Below are positions 61,993-64,000 of a stretch of DNA of 64,000 bases, piece after piece (position 1 is the stretch's first letter; each line of letters begins with the position of its first letter). Origin of the DNA: Cryobacterium arcticum (lineage in GTDB: Bacteria > Actinomycetota > Actinomycetes > Actinomycetales > Microbacteriaceae); assembly GCF_003185895.1 (NCBI RefSeq), contig NZ_QHLY01000003.1, positions 1-64,000 on the forward strand. Direction: 5' to 3'. A program made the translations under genes and the position numbers. The notes beneath the pieces are model-generated. The model searched no databases. It worked only from the letters and a program-made list of their open reading frames with translations, and had not been told where the DNA came from.

Positions 61993-62849
61993 GCTCGACC
62001 CTGTCCCCCCAGCCGGTACGCGCCCGCACGGCCCGGCACGGCATTCTGAGCCTCGGGCTGTCCCGGATCGGTTTCGAGATCAAGCTCTACTTCCGCTCCA
62101 CCGACACGGTCTTCTTCACCTTTTTGTTCCCGTTCATCATGCTCGGCATCTTCACGGCCGCGTTCTCGGCCCAGGGCAACATCGGCACCAACCCAGACGG
62201 CTCCGGCGGCATCAGCGTCGGCGCCTATTACCTGCCCGGCATGCTGGCCGCCGGCATGCTCCTCTCCGGCCTGCAGAACCTGGCCATCGATATCGCCGGC
62301 GAGAAGGGCGACGGCACCCTCAAACGCCTCGGCGGCACTCCGCTGTCGCCGCTGAGCTACTTCATCGGCAAGATCGGGCAGGTGCTCGTCACGGGCATCC
62401 TGCAGGCCGTGCTGCTGCTGATCGTGGCCAGGTTCGTCTTCAACATCGCGCTGCCCACCGACCCGGAGAAGTGGCTCACCTTCGCCTGGGTGTTCCTGCT
62501 CGGCGTGATCACCTGCGCGTTCTTGGGCATCGCGCTCTCCGCCCTGCCGCGGTCCGGCCGGAGCGCGTCGGCCGTGGTGATCCCGATTGTGCTGGTGCTG
62601 CAGTTCATCTCGGGTGTCTATCTGCAGTTCAATGCCCTGCCCGAGTGGATGCAGAACATTGCCGGGCTGTTCCCGCTCAAGTGGATGGCGCAGGGCATGC
62701 GGGCGGTGTTCCTGCCGGAGACGTTCGCCGCCCAGGAGCAGAACGGCGCCTGGGAGCTCGGCCTGGTGGCGCTCGCCCTGCTGATCTGGCTGGTGGTGGG
62801 CCTGGTCGGCAGTCGCCTCAGCTTCCGCTGGATCCGCAAGGACGCCTGA
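61989..62849 (+). CDS. ABC-2 type transporter permease (DrrB-like)
   Basis: A 286-residue ABC-2 membrane subunit with six predicted helices. Family hallmarks include FFTFLFPFIMLGIFTAAF, GEKGDGTLKRLGGTPLSPL and the final region QFISGVYLQFNALPEWMQNI followed by PLKWMAQGMRAVF. It forms the channel for the upstream ATPase. The histidine kinase ATG overlaps its stop (TGATG), linking transporter and sensor. Confidence 0.92.
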   Translation: MSSTLSPQPVRARTARHGILSLGLSRIGFEIKLYFRSTDTVFFTFLFPFIMLGIFTAAFSAQGNIGTNPDGSGGISVGAYYLPGMLAAGMLLSGLQNLAIDIAGEKGDGTLKRLGGTPLSPLSYFIGKIGQVLVTGILQAVLLLIVARFVFNIALPTDPEKWLTFAWVFLLGVITCAFLGIALSALPRSGRSASAVVIPIVLVLQFISGVYLQFNALPEWMQNIAGLFPLKWMAQGMRAVFLPETFAAQEQNGAWELGLVALALLIWLVVGLVGSRLSFRWIRKDA

Positions 62850-64000
62850 TGCGCCGGCCGTCCCTGCCGCAGGTCCCCGCTGCGGCATGGGATGCTTGGC
62901 GCATGAATGCCAGACGGTGGTGGGACCTGATCGTGGCCGGATCCCTGACCGTCCTGGCCGCCATCGCGCTGGAAGGCTCGGACACGCATATTGTGAGCGC
63001 CACCGGCGCGGTACTGTCACTGGCGGCGGTCGGGGTGGCCTACATCATCTGGGGCAGGCGGATGCTGCGACCCCGACCCGTACCCGGCGATCGCGGATCG
63101 TCCGGATTCGATCACGTGACGTACCCCGGCTCCGCCCGGATGTTGCGTATCACCCTCATCGTCGGCTGCGGTGTCGCCACAGCGTTTGATCCGAGCATGG
63201 CCACCCTCCAGACGCTGGCCTTCCCGCTGATCTGGGCCCTGGCCGACTCGTTCCGCCACGCCATCCTGCTCAGCGCGGCCTTGACCGTCGTGACCGGTCT
63301 GGGGCTCTGGGTCAATGGTGGGCGCACACCGGACGCCGCTGCCCAGGCCGTGGCCATCGAGACGATCTCATTCGTGTTCGCCCTGGCCATGGGCACCTGG
63401 ATCACGCGCATCGCCACCGCCGGTGCCGAGCAGCGCCGGCTGGTGGAGAAGCTCACCCTGGCCCAGGACGAACTCGCCCTGTTGCACCGGGATGCCGGCA
63501 GCGCGAGCGAGAGGGAGCGCCTCGCCCGCGAGATCCACGACACCATCGCGCAGAGCCTGACCAGCCTGGTCATGCTCGCTCAGCGCACTCGCCGCGAACT
63601 CGACGCCCTGCCTGTCGACACATCCGTAGCCGCAGACAGCGTCGACCTCATCGAGGCCACCGGCCGAGACGCCCTGGCCGAGGCGCGCGCCCTGGTGGCC
63701 TCCATGGCGCCACCCCGGGTGGGCGACGGTGACCTGGCGCACACCCTGACCCGGTTGGCAGAACGCTTCGAACGAGAAACCAGGATCCAGGTGCACCTCG
63801 ACCTTGACGGACTCGGCAACGCCGGAACCAGCGCGGCGCCCGTGCTCGACCGTGCCTTGGAGGTCGTGCTGCTGCGCTGCGTGCAGGAAGGCCTGGCCAA
63901 CGTGCGCAAGCACTCCCGCGCCGGGACCGCCCGGATCGGCATCGAGCGGACCGGCCGTGACATCGTGCTCACCGTCGCCGACAACGGCCGTGGACTGGGC
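62849..64000 (+). CDS. NarL-type sensor histidine kinase, cut at the window end
   Basis: Open to the last base: 384 codons are visible. About four or five transmembrane helices occupy residues 26-200, followed by a coiled-coil linker. The HisKA_3 domain has the H box ERLAREIHDTIAQSLTSLVM. The ATPase part has an N box (VQEGLANVRKHSRAGTARI) and a G1 box (VADNGRGLG) just before the window edge. This is a NarX/DesK-like kinase whose LuxR-type response regulator should follow outside. ATG 62849 overlaps the permease stop; ATG 62903 (MNARRWWDL) is an alternative start. Confidence 0.88.
   Translation, partial: MRRPSLPQVPAAAWDAWRMNARRWWDLIVAGSLTVLAAIALEGSDTHIVSATGAVLSLAAVGVAYIIWGRRMLRPRPVPGDRGSSGFDHVTYPGSARMLRITLIVGCGVATAFDPSMATLQTLAFPLIWALADSFRHAILLSAALTVVTGLGLWVNGGRTPDAAAQAVAIETISFVFALAMGTWITRIATAGAEQRRLVEKLTLAQDELALLHRDAGSASERERLAREIHDTIAQSLTSLVMLAQRTRRELDALPVDTSVAADSVDLIEATGRDALAEARALVASMAPPRVGDGDLAHTLTRLAERFERETRIQVHLDLDGLGNAGTSAAPVLDRALEVVLLRCVQEGLANVRKHSRAGTARIGIERTGRDIVLTVADNGRGLG

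Overview
The window is high-GC actinobacterial DNA. Dense short-gap genes, frequent GTG starts, ATGA/GTGA start-stop overlaps, an acidic N-terminal extension on NusG and the gene families present point to Microbacteriaceae; a Cryobacterium-like genus is my best guess. This is inference from gene content, not from a marker comparison. It is chromosomal: it carries tRNA-Trp-secE-nusG-rplK-rplA (58.5 to 55.7 kb, minus strand) and rplJ-rplL (11.0 to 10.0 kb, minus strand). About 44.7 kb of metabolic and transport genes lies between the two ribosomal groups.

Layout. 0-5.8 kb: a fused multidrug ABC exporter, then an alpha-glucoside-type ABC importer (binding protein and two permeases, no ATPase) facing a LacI repressor across two GGAACCGGTTCC operators. 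6.9-9.8 kb: AlkA-type DNA glycosylase and an MFS/MarR pair. 10-11 kb: rplJL with an attenuator-like leader. 11.2-15.5 kb: an EmrB/QacA-type exporter with an associated MarR regulator, and a GH2 glycosidase. 15.4-20.1 kb: an OmpR-type two-component system divergent from a MacB-like ABC pair. 20.2-28.3 kb: a YqaJ-family nuclease, then a ROK-regulated sugar locus with a ribose-type ABC importer split over two divergent units, plus a Gfo/Idh dehydrogenase and a sugar isomerase. 28.4-31.5 kb: quinone oxidoreductase, photolyase, GNAT. 31.6-36.5 kb: glyoxylate shunt (aceA-aceB) with a divergent RamB-type regulator. 36.5-48.9 kb: an unusual accessory locus: gamma-carbonic-anhydrase-like protein, BisC-type molybdoenzyme, LysR, flavin monooxygenase, SsuABC-type importer, SDR, aminotransferase, 2-hydroxyacid dehydrogenase and MFS. 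48.9-52.9 kb: MarR, then the transglutaminase/alpha-E/ATP-grasp cassette. 53-55.5 kb: a permease fused to an ABC domain whose catalytic motifs are all degenerate, with a GntR regulator. 55.7-58.5 kb: ribosomal/secretion operon. 58.8-64 kb: aspartate aminotransferase, a proline-rich membrane protein, and an ABC-2 exporter coupled to a NarL-type histidine kinase cut by the window end.

Most interesting signals: (1) the 37-49 kb locus, whose combination of enzymes suggests uptake and conversion of an S- or N-containing amino-acid-like compound; (2) the permease/pseudo-ATPase fusion; (3) a dispersed palindromic element present three times at gene 3' ends; (4) a palindromic repeat that has become coding sequence in the aceB N-terminus; (5) candidate regulatory motifs linking the ROK, OmpR-type, MarR and GntR regulators to their neighbours. 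No CRISPR array, rRNA operon, integrase or complete insertion sequence was seen.
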